64,000 nucleotides of DNA. Origin: Nageia nagi. Lineage: Eukaryota > Pinophyta. Location of the stretch: positions 19,840,001-19,904,000 of the forward strand of contig JBITNC010000002.1 of assembly GCA_050084985.1 (NCBI GenBank). Direction: 5' to 3'. This document shows, one piece after another, positions 47,591 to 60,900 of this stretch. The notes under the pieces were generated by a model. The model was not told where the DNA came from. It saw nothing but the letters and a program-made list of their open reading frames with translations, and did not search any database. Each line of letters starts with the position of its first letter. Position 1 is the stretch's first letter. Both the position numbers and the translations under genes were made by a program.

Positions 47591-49220
47591 CTTCAAGAAT
47601 GATTATAATATGTGTAGCTACAAATTTCTCTTTTTTCTTAGGGGGAGTTATTGATGAATATTATATAATAGTGAAGGGATACATAGTAAAATAAATATAT
47701 CTTTACATAAACTAGGAGATGATATTACTTTACAGTTTTTCCCATAAGAACTCCATAAGTTGGTAACACTAGGTTGCAAAAATAAAATAATCATCTAGAG
47801 ATGAATTCTATTGAACCTTATCCTCAATTTTATCAATTTCCTCTAGCTGTTCATATTAAAGTTGTAGCAAATGATCATAGCCTACCGTTTTCAACTTCAC
47901 CAAATTATTTTTCTTTACAACTATTGCTTACATTTCTTGTTGTGTTTTTAGTAGTTCAGGTAGTACTATTTGATCAAGTAATAATTTCTTACTCATCTCT
48001 TTAAGGATAATATTTAGTTCCTCTATGGTTCTATCAATTCTTTAAGAGGGTTGATGTATGATATTATGAAAAATGGCATCTTGTTGATCATTGGTAATCA
48101 ATCTATATATAGTGATTTCCCTATGTACACCTTGTAATGTATTCTAAAATATTTTATATCATTGTATAAAATTTTATTGATTTTATCAGATATATTATTG
48201 TGTCATTTATTTATGGTGAATGATCTTATACATGATTGCTTTTAGTTGATTGCCAAGTTTTTGGATTCTATATAGCTAAAATATAAGCATTTCATAGTGA
48301 ACTACCTAAATTGATGCTTGCCTCTTATCTTTCCAAAGATAAAAATTTTCTTATTGACCAATAAAGACTTGGTGAATATTGTGATCAACATTCCTCATTA
48401 TGTGAAAATGATCTTGGATCGTAATTTTATTTATATTTAGGAATTTTAATAAAGTGAATTTTGTAATTTTAGGGTGAATTACTAAAATTATACTTTCTAA
48501 ATAGAAAGTGGATAATTTAGGAATTTTCCTTCATCATATTTATCATACTTTGCCACCTTCCTCTTCCAATTGTATCCTTCCACTTGGTTTAATAATCAAT
48601 GGTTCTAGTCCCTTCAATCCATGTATTACCTATGTTAGCCATGTGAAGCATTACACCCCATGTGCCACCCTATGTAAATGTTAAATCTAGTATGTTACTC
48701 ATGTGATACTATTAGGAAAATTTATGTTGACAAAAGCCTCATTGTAAGCTTATAGTTATAGATCATTTTTTTATGTATTCATGTCATAAATTTTATAGAT
48801 AAGAGCTCAAAATCTAAACTATTTTGAATTCAATGTGATAATTTCTCCTTTGGCTTATTTTTTGTGTTGATTCAAGAATGTATATCCTTTTGCAACCTTA
48901 TATTATTTAAATATTTATTGGGCATGTTCTACCATATGATTATATTCCTATCATTGCAAGTATTGAATTATTAGTTCATGATACTATTTATTGTTATTTC
49001 TTCATCATCGAATCCATGCCCATTCCTTGAGTAGGATACTTGGCACCACTCTAGATAACTCCAAACTAGAAATATTCCTAGTGATTAGATCCATTTTCTC
49101 TTATAAAATTATTTTATTTTATTTACACATTAATTACTCTTTTGAGAGTGAAATCTTGATATTTTTCAACAGAAAGAGGGTTATAATCCTAGACTTATAG
49201 TTAAATATCCATGGTTGTTA
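47591..49220. other. AT-rich sequence without recognised gene
   Basis: Short open frames at 47801 and 48991 show no motif; no RNA gene seen. Confidence 0.35.
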
Positions 49221-49229
49221 TCTAGTAAA

Positions 49230-49860
49230 CCTAATATAATTATAAAAAGGTGGTTACATTCAAGTAACCTCATATCTATAGATAAATAGGGGAAATAAGA
49301 TTTGTGACATTAACCTTAGCATTCCTAAGTGGTTCCTATATCTTTTACAACAATTTTACAATCATTACATTGCATAAAATTGTGTCTCTCTACTTTATTT
49401 TGGCAAAGAGTACATGAGCCTTCTAATGAAAACCATTGTGTACATACCTTGTACTATCATTATATTTTTTTAAGTAATAATAAAAGGATGGTTGTAAACT
49501 ACCATATTATGTTTATTTGGGTAGCTAAAAACTACCCTCATAAATTGTAACTAAGAAGGCATTTATGAACAACCCTAATATAATCTAAAAGGTTAATTTT
49601 AAACCTCCCTCATAGTGATAATCCAAGGTGTGTATGTTGTGACTTAAATTTACAATTTATTGTATAGGGCACTTTATAAATTCCCTAAAATATTTAAGAG
49701 GGCAATTTATATCCTCCTTAAAAGATACTAATAAGGTTATTTTAACCACTTTTGTATGGTGTTGATTTTTTAACAATACCACCATAGAAAGTAGTTAGAT
49801 AACCCCTTTAAAATACCTTTAAAGGTGATTACAAATTACCTTAAAAGGAAAACTTTGATG
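49230..49860. repeat. Array of short quasi-palindromes
   Basis: Eight short inverted-repeat units of about 20-25 bp, each GG(T/G)..TT..AA..CC in form, lie at 49249-49271, 49483-49504, 49519-49539, 49587-49611, 49666-49688, 49698-49719, 49733-49750 and 49820-49842. Examples are GGGTAGCTAAAAACTACCC and AAAGGTGATTACAAATTACC. The right end GATGTAGTG resembles the GGTATAGTG end of the hairpin element at 53.73-53.91 kb. No ORF; probably a non-autonomous foldback or MITE-type element. Confidence 0.5.
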
Positions 49861-51715
49861 TAGTGATATCTATGTTTATCACATATAATGGATAAGTATG
49901 ATAGAATACCATTTTAATTTATTCAAGCATATCCTTTTTGACTACAAGTGTGGATGATGGATTAGTGAGATCTTTTTGTTTATTCCTTTTCTTCATCACA
50001 TAAATAATGAAGAAAATATTATATAAATTTATTAAGGAGAGAAGGTCCATAAAATTAATGATATACCAATTTAATATGACTACCATAGAAGATTGGTTGT
50101 ACTTGCGTTAAAATTCAATTTGCTCCTACATTCACAAAGCTTCCTAAATGTTTTATGGTATACAAGGTGGGTGATTAGAAATTCTATCTACATCAATTCT
50201 CATACATATCATAGCACAATTTTCACAAGTCATACTTATGATCATATCACTTCTTGTCCATGGTAGCAAAGTTCCATGTCTTCATTGCATCTAAAATGAT
50301 ATATTTTTGTTGTATCAAGCTAATATTTTATTAGATGTAAAATTTATATAAGTATTTAAAATTTAATACTAAAACATTATTGGCTAAACATTTACCATAA
50401 TAAGTTCCCATAACTAGCTTTTAATAGCCAATGGTATTGAACCTCTAATTTGTATGGGTGATAGGATAATCTCCCTCACAATGATCCCTAAGTAAGATGC
50501 ACTTAGTAGAATTTCCTTCTTGGGTATATATATTTAGTTTAAAAATGATCTCCATATTATATATATTTCTTGAATTTCGTACATATCTTTTTGGATCTAT
50601 CTTTCTATAATATTCAGTGTTTGAAGTGTGTGATGACCTAGCATTAATAACTATATATTGGATACCATACAAATATCATTATATCATATAGTATGATACT
50701 AAAAATAACATCATGAGAAAATTTCTTATGTGATCTATGTACCTTCTAGATAGCCCAATAATCATCATACTCATTTCAAGTATTCTCACCATTGAAATAC
50801 TTTATATCTTGGGTGACCTCCTTATCTTCCTCATTCATGAAACTTCATAGTTAGTATATTCCTTTTCCAATTACTACAACACATAATATTCAATAATAAA
50901 AGTATAGTTAATTCTAATATGCCTAGGTCAATCATTACTAAAAGTACTATCAAATTTTAAAGACTTACTATTGGCTCCTAACTTTTTGTAACAACCTTAA
51001 CTATCGATGATGTCATCCTTTGTCTAGTTTTGAATATATTTTCACTTTGAATATTGTATAGACACATTGTAAAATCAAAATATACATAGATAACACATAA
51101 TGAAAGACTATATATGCATACAAAAATGTAAAATACTAATGAAATACCCTTACCTCCATTAAGTGTAGACATTTTTCACAATAGCCAATTTATGTATAGA
51201 AATTCAAAGATAATAAGTCAAGAATATCAATAAGTCAATCAAATAAGTGAATAACATCAAGTAAAAATTTAATTCAAACATCTCTAGTATATTATTATTT
51301 GGAATGGATCAAAAGTCACAACTCCTACATAATATCACTAATTACCATAATTTTCTTTAATCCAATGATTTAAATCAAATGATATCCCTTATGCATCTAG
51401 GAGCTTCTAAACTAGGATAGCAAATAACATTAAAGCATGCGTAATAAGGGATCATCGATCTATCATTTAAAGATACTTTTATTTTCTATGATCTTGAAAA
51501 TAAATATGGTACCTACTTTAGTATTGAACAACATCCATGCCAAATTTGGCATCTTCATCAATTATGAGTAAATATTAACAAATTAACATCAAACTTCAAC
51601 ATTGTTATTTAGTATTGATGTTGATCCTTTATGGTTTAAAAAATTGACTATTCTCAAATAATGCAACCCATGAAATCTTACTTTCAAAATGACTTCAAAA
51701 AAGTAAGATGACTTT
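49861..51715. other. AT-rich sequence without recognised gene
   Basis: No supported coding or RNA feature. Confidence 0.35.
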
Positions 51716-51719
51716 AGTT

Positions 51720-53050
51720 AATAACTTCTTAAGGAAACTGAAAATCTTTTTAAGAACAGCAACACAAAGACAAATCTCATGGAATGTAATAATTATAGGA
51801 TATATAAAAAATAAGGATGGTTTGGAGGCTATAAAGTTTTCAAAAAATCAAATTGATTGATTTCATATCATATTCAATAATCTTTGTAAGTTTTCTTCCT
51901 ACATACACTAGCACAACATCTTTGCAAGAGGATATAGACATCAAAAATAAGAAGTAATGTTCACTCATGTCATTATTATAAATATTCAGTCTATGTATTA
52001 TTTTAAAAAAATGTAACAAAGAGATATCATATCATGGAATACAATTATTAAAATATATGAATAGAATGAAATTCATGAGGCTCTAAATATTTTTTAGGAA
52101 ATCCAATGATGTGATATTGTACTACATGAATGAATTTGTATTTTCCAATGTTGTTTTACTATGTGTTAGCTTAGGATTCTTGGAAGAGCATGTTGACATC
52201 CATTGAAAATTAATAAATAATAGTTTTCATTGAGATGTTGACATATTGAATGCTTTGATAGACATGTGTGCTAAGTTTGGGAATATATAGAATGTCTGTG
52301 TACTATTTGATAAAATGCAACAAAGAGATGTCATCTCATGGATTGTAATGATTACAACATATGTACCAAAAGAATTTACATTTTTTAGATTTTTTTCTTT
52401 ATGTATCAACTCAACATACTTGAATAGTATTTTAAAATCTATCAAGAATTAATAAAAAATGGTTTTCTTTGTGATGTTATAGAGAATTATTTATTAGATA
52501 TGTATTTAATTTTGGTAATATGTATAAATCCCTTGTATAATTTGATAAAACAATAGACCAGAACATATTCTCATATAATGCAATGAGTACTAGATATGCA
52601 CATAATGGGTTTCTTAATGAAGAAGTAAAACTCTTTAAGAAAATACCTTAAAGAGATACAATCTCATGGAATGTAATTATCACAAGATATACACAAAATG
52701 GGCATGGCTTAGAGACTTGAATTATTTTTTTAAAATGATTAATTTTATACTAGATTCAATATCCATTACAAAGTATTATGGTTGTAGGTGTAACTTTTGT
52801 AGCTTTAAAATGGGGCATGGACATTCATGGATAAATAATTAGATGTAGGTTTCTTTTGAATATAATTGTGATAACAACCCTAATAAACATGTATGCAAAA
52901 TGTGAGAGCATTAAAAAGGTAAGGGTTTTCTTTGACAATATATTTTATGAATAAATGATTTCACTTACAACAATAATTGCAAGATATGCAAGGAATGGTT
53001 GTAAAAGGGAATCCACCAAATTATTTGGAGAAAGTTAATATAATCACTAT
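51720..53050 (+). pseudogene. Pentatricopeptide repeat (PPR) gene, decayed
   Basis: The plus strand carries successive PPR-like helices with stops and frameshifts between: ISWNVIIIGYIKNKDGLEAI (51775), QRDIISWNTIIKIYE (52015), SYNAMSTRYAHNGFLNEEVK then LFKKIP.RDTISWNVIITRY (52570-52700), GMDIHG, IIVITTLINMYAKCESIKKV (52865-52920) and IIARYARNGCKRESTKLFGE. The recurring RD.ISWN, A.NG, IH and LI.MYAKC words are typical of PLS-class plant PPR proteins, which bind organellar RNA. No transit peptide or C-terminal E/DYW domain is recognisable, and no intron is needed to join the pieces, as usual for PPR genes. Confidence 0.8.
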
Positions 53051-53730
53051 GCCTACAAGCATTCATGGTTTTAACAACTTACTACAACTTATTATTCTTT
53101 GAGAAAACTCCCAATAATGTATATGCCACACATGAAGAAAGTAAACATAATCATTGTGCAAATAAGCATTTAAGGTTTTTACAACTTATCTTAAGCTTAA
53201 GTGAAAATCCTTTAGTATTTATTATTCTTCATAGTTCCTATTTAAATGATGTAGAATAATGTTATGATTATTTGTGTTGTACCTAAGTTTTTTGAACCAT
53301 TTTTTGTTCACACAGATTGGATACATAATATATGCTTATTGGATGGTAGTAATATTCAAACCCTTCAATCATACTACTGATTCCAAGTACCCTTTTAATG
53401 TATGCACTTATCTTAACCTACAATCCACCCATATGCCTACTATTATATAAATATACTATTATGTCTCTACATATTATAAGTAATGGTTTCCTAAATGTCT
53501 ATACAAATACAAATATGAAAGATGAATTAGGTATGGTAGTGGTAATGAATCATATGTAGCAATTTTTGCATATATTTTATCCTATTCCACACTCATGAAA
53601 GAATATTTGGCACATGATAGGAGATGGCACATCAGCAATAAGGGCATGATGATATGAGAAATCATGAGCTTGCATGTAAAATATGACTAAGCTCAATTCA
53701 CGAAGGCGACTAAAGCTCCTTTCATGAATC
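53051..53730. other. Sequence downstream of the PPR remnant, no gene
   Basis: May hold the decayed tail of the PPR gene, but no motif is legible. Confidence 0.3.
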
Positions 53731-53732
53731 CT

Positions 53733-53912
53733 CTATTTTTTTATGGTGATTTTTAAGGGCATTTTTAAACTTACCTCTTAAATTTATTGTGAAAGTTTTA
53801 AACCACCATAAAAAAACATCATCTATTAGAATCTATTAGGGTGGTTTAAAATCATCATAAAAATTGCATTATTTTAATCATCCTTAAAAGCCTTTTTTTG
53901 GTATAGTGAGTC
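53733..53912. repeat. Hairpin-forming MITE-like sequence
   Basis: TTTTTTTATGGTGATTTTTAA (53735-53755) pairs with TTAAAATCATCATAAAAAT (53847-53865), and TTTAAACCACCATAAA pairs with the inner GGGTGGTTTAAA. The right end TTTTTTTGGTATAGTG resembles the end of the 49.2-49.86 kb array. Confidence 0.5.
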
Positions 53913-56585
53913 AACGAGATAAAGAATAATAATAGCCTATAACTCTACAATTATTATTTAATTCATTATATAATTATTTTTATGAATTTTATAATCAAAG
54001 TAGTTAAGTTGGCCAAAAAGGTCAAAATAAAGAAAATAATAGCCTAGTTGACTAAACAAGGGCTCATTGGAGACTAGTGAGAAAAGATAGGTTTTCTTAC
54101 AATTAGATAAGATAATCTATTTTATGAATTGATTTATTTAAAGTTTATGTTATTTACATTTCCTTCACTATTTAAAGGACTTATCTAGTTGTAACTACTT
54201 AGTATTTTCTTTTTTATTGCATGTATTTCTTTTAGGTTCTATTTGAAAGAGGGTGGAAAAAGGGACTCTTTCTATGATTTTCTTCTTTCATTAGCATATA
54301 TTGTGAACATAATCTTATCAAATGCATACCCCATATTGATAAGATATAAATAACACATCAATGTTCTTGAATGATCAAGGCTACACATGGTGCATGAGGT
54401 GTCATATTTTATGCTAGAAACCCCATCAAAGGTTAATGATGATATGTTCACATGCCTAAACATATGGGAATATGAAATATGATATAATTTATTCTATACC
54501 ATAAGAAAAATCTCACAAATTATGAGGAGCATCCAAATCCTATATATGATATCCAAATGAACAAGGGTTCAATAAGTAGTCTTATAATTGATTAATTATG
54601 CAAGATTATGAAAGAATCAAATAGCATGTTAGCATAAAGAAATATTATAGGGAATAAAATATACAATATAAAATAAGAAATAATGTGTAATATTTTGGTG
54701 GGTAATTATTCCATGTACACATAATACTAGTTTAATAGAATGATGCCAAAATGAAGATAAGTGAATCATAGGTTTTTTCTTTAAAGATGTATAACATCAT
54801 TCCCAAGGATGATCAGTCCAAATGATTTAATATCGATAGTTTGATAATTAGTATTATAGCATACTCTCAATTGTTAGATAATATATAATAAATTAATTTA
54901 CATATAAATAATGAAATAGCACGAGTTAATAACATAGTGACAATGATTAGAAATTGTAAACTATGTCTAGCTTAATATCAAACACCCTCCCATATGTTAG
55001 ACTTAGGGGATCTTAACAATATGATGATTGAGTTCCATTTGAAGAAGAAGCCATTATGAAGATATAACCACTCCAACATCATCCCTTGATGGCATAATCA
55101 CCATGTCTTCTTATTCAAATGGAGACATGATTTACATGTTTCTACATAAGGCATTATGTTACAATATTTTTGACTATCATGTTATGGTGTGTTAGTTCCA
55201 TTATAATGGGATGAGTCCAATAGTATTAAAGGATAAAACTAATATATGTATCATTTATACTTAATTATTTGATTAAAGGGGTTTTCTCTTATAATTTCAA
55301 ATGCATTGAGTAGAAATCTAAAAATAAATTATGCTTTATAATCTTATAAAAGAAACATAGTCATTTCATGTCATAGAAATCTCTTACTCAAGTTATCTTA
55401 CACAACAAAAACATAATCTTGGTCATTATCATTACACATCAACCTTCTCTTTGGCATATTGACATCTTGCATTCTTGGCACTTTTACATCATTGATATCA
55501 CACATTTAAAATCAATCTTAGTTATTTGCATGTAAGACCTTACATCTTTATAAAAACTTATTATTTACCAAATCTTATCTAATTAAAAGCTTCAACTACA
55601 CATTGTGAGATAACCCATTCTTAAATCAACATCAATATCCTATTTATTTCATCTTTCAAATATTTAAGAAAAAATTCCAAATATATTTCTCTACACTTTT
55701 ATTAAAGAAAATTTAAATAAATAATTAACTATTCCAAAAAATATATAACCTATCATCAACAATTACACAAATCAAAAATACCATAATCTCATGTTAAATA
55801 TCCCATTACACTATAACATCATCTTCTTCTTAATGGAAATTGTCTAATATATATACCCTTGTACAATTTCAACCAAAGTATATCATGAATAGACTAACAT
55901 AGTAACCTAATCTTCGGAGTAGGCTAGTTCCTTATCTATTGGGTGTGGATGAAAAGATCAAGTAACAAGAAAGAAACAAAAGAGGGTAGAGTGTGAGAAA
56001 TAAAGCAAGAAGGATAGAGAGCAAGAGTAAAGCAAGGGGCAGATCACTAGTTCAGTGTAGACTTTCACATAATGTGAAACCTTGGCAAGAATCTAGTGTA
56101 GCAACCATAGTGTAAGCTTTCATTCTCTAAATTATTCTTTAGCTTAACTCTACCATATTAGTAGACATAGTTATACCAACAACTCATTGTTATCATTCAA
56201 AAAATATCCACTACTTGCCACAATATAACTAGATTAAGAATAATAATGCCAAGTGTTGGACAAGAAAGGTCAAGATGGCATTGTATTACTGATAGAACAA
56301 AAGATCATCGAAAATAAATGCAAAGGGAAATACTAGGGATGTCAACCCATTTTTTCTCTATCTTCAACTAAATTTATACTAGGCTAGAGTGGTTATAGAA
56401 TTAATAAAATAAAATAGTTACAAAATGGCCTAGAGATTCTAGCCTTCTTTTAATAAATAGCTAACTATCTCTGCCACATGGCATTTTATTTCTAAAAATT
56501 GAAAGATCAAGAATTGTAACTACCTCTAAATTGCAATGAGCATGTTTCTTGAGTGATATTTGAACCTGTATTACATTTACAAAAG
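53913..56585. other. AT-rich sequence without recognised gene
   Basis: About 2.7 kb with no supported coding frame or RNA gene; the 3' end of gypsy element 2 should lie towards the right part, but no LTR tip was fixed. Confidence 0.35.
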
Positions 56586-56721
56586 ATTCTCTAATTGATT
56601 ATGATGATTCCAAAGATTTTCCATCTTCTAGTGATTATTCCAAAGCCTTCTCAATTTTTAGCTCACATTTTAGAGTCTTTTGGTGAAGCCTTGCTTGGGC
56701 AGAGATTTCTTTTGTTACATC

Positions 56722-57032
56722 TGACATCATTAATCTTTGCACTCCAATCTTGAAGGCTTTTATTTTTATTGACGTCACTTTCTTCTTGCACCTTTGTAAG
56801 GTAAAGTAAGTAACTCTAGGAGATCTTAGTTTTGCTTGTGACATCATCCTCCTCTAGGTCTGTTCTTTTAGCCAAAGTGGGTTTCACTTTACTTTGATAA
56901 TGTCACCTTCTTTCATGCTTTGGAACACCTAACTCAACTACCATGGAACTTTTAGCATTACTTGCTAACGTCACTACTCTTGGAGTTCAATTTTAGATGA
57001 AAATAATACTCACCTATACTCTACTGACATCA
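56722..57032. repeat. Regular TGACRTCA array (gypsy 2 LTR-like region)
   Basis: Six motifs start at 56722 (TGACATCA), 56770 (TGACGTCA), 56839 (TGACATCA), 56898 (TAATGTCA), 56966 (TAACGTCA) and 57025 (TGACATCA), with spacings 48, 69, 59, 68 and 59. The 59 and 48 spacings recur in the 38 kb array. It lies downstream of the gypsy 2 extra ORF on the minus strand, where a 3' LTR is expected. TGACGTCA is a perfect bZIP-type site. Confidence 0.65.
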
Positions 57033-57900
57033 TACCCAAAGATTGCTATAATTAGTGCATTTTCTCCTCAAAATTATTCAAAAGTTTCCTAAAACACACT
57101 TCTTTAGACAAATAAGAACAATACACATCAGGAATCCACTAGGGTGTTAAGCTATGTATGCATATACATTTGGTGATATTTACAAGAAACTTTTGCCTTT
57201 TTATACAAAAAATTTTGAATCTAGCACAAAACTTTAAAAAGGGAGAGGGATTAAGCTTCAATTCTGTGAATTTAGGAACTAGTAAACCTTTCCCCATTTC
57301 ATATGCATTTTAGAGAAATCTTTTAACCTTGAATGAGCTAAGGCTATAGTGTTCAAAATTTCATAGGACACTTGCCCATGTTTTTGCAACAATTGCTATA
57401 AACTAACCCCAACCTTTGCCAAAAAATAAAAGAGTTTTAACAAATTCACCTAATCAAAAGAAGATAGCAATGCTTCCACATCATCAATTTGTTTGCTAAT
57501 TTTCTAAATATTTTCTAAAAATTCTAATTCCAAAATTGGTGAATCATCAATCTTCCACAATTTTGGGACCCCAATGTGGTTAATTTTTGCAACTCTATCT
57601 TCAGAGTCTCTATTCCTTACAATTGGTTCAACACATTATTTTTGATCTCTTAACAAACCCACTTTCCCTGCACTAAGTAATTGATTGCTGCCATAAGTTC
57701 AACTTGATATCTAATATTTAGGGCCTATAAACTTTCATTTGAAATTTCATTTAGTTTATTATTTACTTTCTTAGCCTCCTCTAATATAGGATAGAGGATA
57801 CTCTCGCTTCTACTAACATCTACCTAAAGCCCTTTTAATTCCAACAAACACATTTCAACATGATCCTTGAGATGAACCAATTCCTTGATTTCTTGGGACC
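57033..57900 (-). other. Tail of the extra ORF or 3' untranslated part of gypsy 2
   Basis: Broken frames without a recognised motif, between the coiled-coil segment and the TGACRTCA array. Confidence 0.3.
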
Positions 57901-57901
57901 T

Positions 57902-60900
57902 CTATTCCCAAAATTTCTCTTTTATGACTAACAAGAAACCCTTATCCACTTTGTACTTATTCATGCTTTGTTGTAATTGAGCTACGTTGGCATTCAGACT
58001 ATCAATGATTGAGTCTCTTGATGCAATTTCTATTGTTCTTATGGTTATTTTTGCATATTTTTTAGCAATAGTGGCATCATTTTTGCTCATGCTATTGATA
58101 GTAGGAGTGGTAGCTAAACTTGCCCTTAAATAGCTATATTGTTATCGACAGCTTTCAACTTGACATTTTGGGAAACCAACTACTTCTTCATCGCTTCATG
58201 GGCCTTATGAATCTTGTTATACTTGACCTCTAATTTGGTCAACTTTGATATATTTAGTTCCATAGCTATTTGTAACATCTCATTCTTATCACTCTGGGAA
58301 TGCTTTTCATATCTATCTTCACCTAGGTGTTCATGGAGGTTAAATCACTCTACCCTTCCTAGAGATTCTAGGCTATAGCCATCTCTAGCACTTTATTTTT
58401 TGAATCCATAGAAGTTTAGAGCGTTACCAAATTATTCTATGTTGGAATTTTCTTCAATTGCTTCTACATCCATTCTTCTTGGTTACTCTTCATTTGTTGG
58501 TACTATTGCATAATCCCATCAACAAACACCTTCTACCCAGATATGGTAATGAATGGAGAATCGACACTCAAATCTTGGGAAGGGGAGGCCACAACTTATT
58601 TTGCTAATGTTGTAGGATTGGCCTAGCTAGAGGTTGGACCACTGCTACTGATGGGATTTACTATGGAAAATACTAGGATTGGTGGTGGTGGTGATGGTGG
58701 GGGCAATGATGGTATAGTGATGACATCAGTGAGAGGAGCAACAAGGGAAATTGATGTGGAAGGGGTAGGATTATGCCATTGGAAAGGTAGCAATAACATC
58801 AAAATCGATTGTGTGGTGGGTGTAAGAGAGGTCATCACAACTATAGAAAGGGGGGCTTGAGTGGAAATGGGTGAAACAACTTGAATAGAAATTGGTATGA
58901 TAGGGTTTATTGCAAAGATATCAAAAAGAGAAGTAGAAAGAAGAGAAATAGAAAGTATGCCTATTGGAATGAGGGTCTTCTTTTTCTTCTTAGGTGAAAG
59001 GAGGGTCTTCTTTTTCTTCTTAGGTGAAAGGAGGGCCTTCTGAGCTTTCCTCTTTTCCATATACACTTCTCACCCTTTTGATGTCCCTTGTATGACTTCA
59101 AAGGTAGCTTCTTTAACCTCTTCTTTAGGTTACTCCTCTTAGCTAATTCCTTAAGCTTCTGGCTGATCTTGTTCTTCTTCTTCATCATCACTTCTAGGAT
59201 ACTCTTCAATAGGGACATATAAAGGGTGTTCCATCTTCCACATATCTTTGAACACATCATCAAGGTCAAACTTAAGGGGTGTGAATTTATTCCTCTATTC
59301 AATTTGGTATTGGTTAAATGCAATAATTTTCTCTTTGCTCCACTTAAGCCTTCTCAACGTAGCTAAAGATTTTTGGGAATTGAATCGATCCTTGGATTAA
59401 AAAATACATTCTTCTCATAGAAACTCATCCATGGTGGTAACAAATCTTTAACAATCAAATACATGGGCATTATTTTATCCTTCACTTCTAGATTTATCCA
59501 CTGGTTTAGCTCTGGTTTAGCTTCTAGTTTAAAGTTGGGAGGGTTGGGCTGATTTTTCAATCTTTTGCCAAACACATCTTTTGGATCATATAGTTGATAT
59601 TGATTAATCCTTTTAAACTTCAACCTAAGCAACTTCTTCTTTAGTTGGTATCTTCTTCCTCTACTTTGGAGTACCAAGTCATGCACCTTATGAGGTAGAG
59701 CATAGACTAGTCTCTTCTTAGCTACAACTCCATATTTTGCATCTACATAATCAATTTGCCTTCCATACTCTATATTGAAGATCTAGTCAATGACATATAT
59801 AGGTAACAAGAAAGGGGAACTTGTAAAACCATAAATTCTAATGAATGTTCCTTCCTTAGGTAAGAACCAATCTCTAATCTCACCATGAGGCATTCGAAGA
59901 TACAATTTTGACACATTCGACAACCTTGGAATTTTGGGAGCAAATAGACTCATGGTCAGAACTAAAAAGTTTTCCACAAAGCTATAGTAATCTATCAATG
60001 ACCTTACTTCTTCATCCCATTTATCCACAAACCTGAGGGAACCATCTTCTTCATGCTTAATTAAGGTCAATTTTTTGAAGAATTTCAAATTTTAATGAAT
60101 TACCAACCAAATAATATATGATTCACATGCAAAGTGAGACCCTTGATCAATTTTTTCCAATTGTTTTGAAATCCTATTTGAAATAGTAACATCCCAATCA
60201 TAAATGGTGGGAGTATTCAGGTGAGAGATATAGTAGGATATGGCAAGCTTTGTCAATGAGATATATTTATCTAACTTTTCCCTTGCTGCTACTGACAACA
60301 TTGATAACAATAATTGCAAGTGCAAGGAGAAACTAGATAACAACACTTTAGAATTTGAACCTCTAATAAATTCACAACATCATCCACATTCCTATTGAGC
60401 CAAGATAGGATGTTCATCCTTATATTTGAGCTTGGTCTTATGTTCTAATTTATCAAGATAGGGGGAGAGAATGGGGTAGATGGATTAAAAATGCTAGCTA
60501 AAGACATTGGGTCTAGGCTAAGAACCACCTTCCCCTCTAATTTTCTTACAACCCTCATTGTAGGATCAAATGCCCCTTTGATTAGCTCTATCAAATTTGG
60601 TATTGGGAAACATCTATGGGGAATAAAATACATAAGCCCTAACCCCATTGGTGTGTGAGCAATATGATTAAATCTAAAAATAGAACACTTACCTTCTACG
60701 GTGCCCTTTAGATTCTTATTTTGAGCTATTATCTCTATGTCCTATAGTAATTCCATTGAATCCACAACCCTTTTAACCACCCTTCCTAGAGTTGGCACCA
60801 TATTCTTTCTAAATTATGTTGTGCTTCTAAGTATACCATGCTTCAATTTAATAATTTTGAATGATGCCCTGCATTTCTTGGCTCTATTGAAGACTGGAAA

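Noticed and set aside
47801-48004. Plus-strand small hydrophobic ORF
   Set aside because: Short, in AT-rich sequence, no homology pattern or regulatory context; likely chance.
49230-49860. CRISPR array or tRNA cluster
   Set aside because: Units are palindromic but irregularly spaced and variable, the setting is a plant nuclear genome, and no cloverleaf or cas gene is present.
58651-58860. Plus-strand Gly-rich frame
   Set aside because: Antisense of the Ser/Pro-rich part of the gypsy extra ORF; Gly runs are the complement of Pro/Ser codons.
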